32,191 nt of DNA. Origin: Draconibacterium orientale. Its GTDB lineage: Bacteria; Bacteroidota; Bacteroidia; Bacteroidales; JAADGE01. Under the pieces are notes generated by a model. That model was given only the letters and a program-made list of their open reading frames with translations, searched no databases and was not told where the DNA came from. Positions 32,128-32,191 of this stretch are shown in pieces; the first letter of the stretch is position 1, and each line of letters begins with the position of its first letter. The stretch covers positions 1 through 32,191 of the forward strand of contig DYMH01000030.1 of NCBI GenBank assembly GCA_020721645.1. Reading direction: 5' to 3'. A program made the position numbers and the translations under genes.

Positions 32128-32191
32128 TGTTCGGCGGAGGCTCTGCCTCAGTCGGACTTATTTTGCAAGGCTCTGCCTTGCTTTGACAGAC
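32128..32191. repeat. Cruciform-like repeat element, copy 2 (cut by the window edge)
   Basis: TGTTCGGCGGAGGCTCTGCC at 32128 and the following bases match, as the reverse complement, the right half of the core at 3777-3888. This covers GTCGG(A/G)CTTATTTTGCAAGG through CTTTGACAG. It lacks the flanking AATGTCGTT arm present at the first copy. Two of the four GGCTCTGCC mini-hairpins are visible, and the rest lies beyond the window. Confidence 0.85.

Overview
The window looks like a chromosomal segment of a Bacteroidota bacterium, probably a Bacteroidales-like or Marinilabiliales-like lineage. The evidence is low GC, almost no Shine-Dalgarno sequences, several promoters with the Bacteroidota -7 box (TAnnTTTG), a TonB-dependent receptor, FadL-type and beta-barrel outer-membrane proteins, and many genes typical of that phylum (WbqC, DUF2461, DUF1987/SiaC, the uracil methyltransferase RlmD, YgiQ). 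Superoxide reductase and peroxiredoxin genes fit an anaerobe or microaerophile that meets oxygen. I see no rRNA, tRNA, CRISPR array, transposase or phage gene.

Layout. 0.3-3.5 kb (minus): an OmpP1/FadL-like porin, then a low-complexity lipoprotein with a 45-bp tandem repeat. 3.5-4.0 kb: a non-coding gap holding a composite hairpin element. 4.0-6.6 kb (plus): an exported superoxide reductase and a GT-C membrane glycosyltransferase. 6.6-9.7 kb: a 2,4-dienoyl-CoA-reductase-like SDR (minus), diverging from a CASTOR/POLLUX-type channel (plus). 9.8-12.9 kb: WbqC and AlkD-like genes (minus), a BtpA-family gene and a 2-Cys peroxiredoxin (plus). 12.9-15.5 kb (minus): one tandem-duplicated SiaB kinase-like gene followed by three SiaC/DUF1987 paralogues. 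15.7-19.1 kb: RlmD (minus) diverging from YgiQ (plus). 19.2-24.8 kb: a small beta-barrel protein (plus), then a minus-strand run of a carotenoid-isomerase-like FAD enzyme, an unknown exported protein and a haemoglobin/haem-type TonB receptor. 25.0-27.6 kb (plus): asparagine synthase and a DUF2461 protein. 27.6-32.0 kb (minus): an FHA protein, a PP2C phosphatase and a Hanks-type kinase in one tight operon.

The most interesting content is two independent protein-phosphorylation modules. One is the double-headed SiaB with three SiaC targets. The other is the FHA-PP2C-kinase operon, in which each protein has one membrane span and a large extracytoplasmic part. The second theme is three unrelated families of short intergenic repeats, all without coding capacity: a cruciform-like element built from four GGCTCTGCC mini-hairpins (two copies), a 132-bp MITE-like inverted repeat (two clear copies and one decayed), and an exact 106-bp direct repeat placed twice just beyond the ends of minus-strand genes. 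All functional calls are from reading the sequence and remembered family features; no database search was run.
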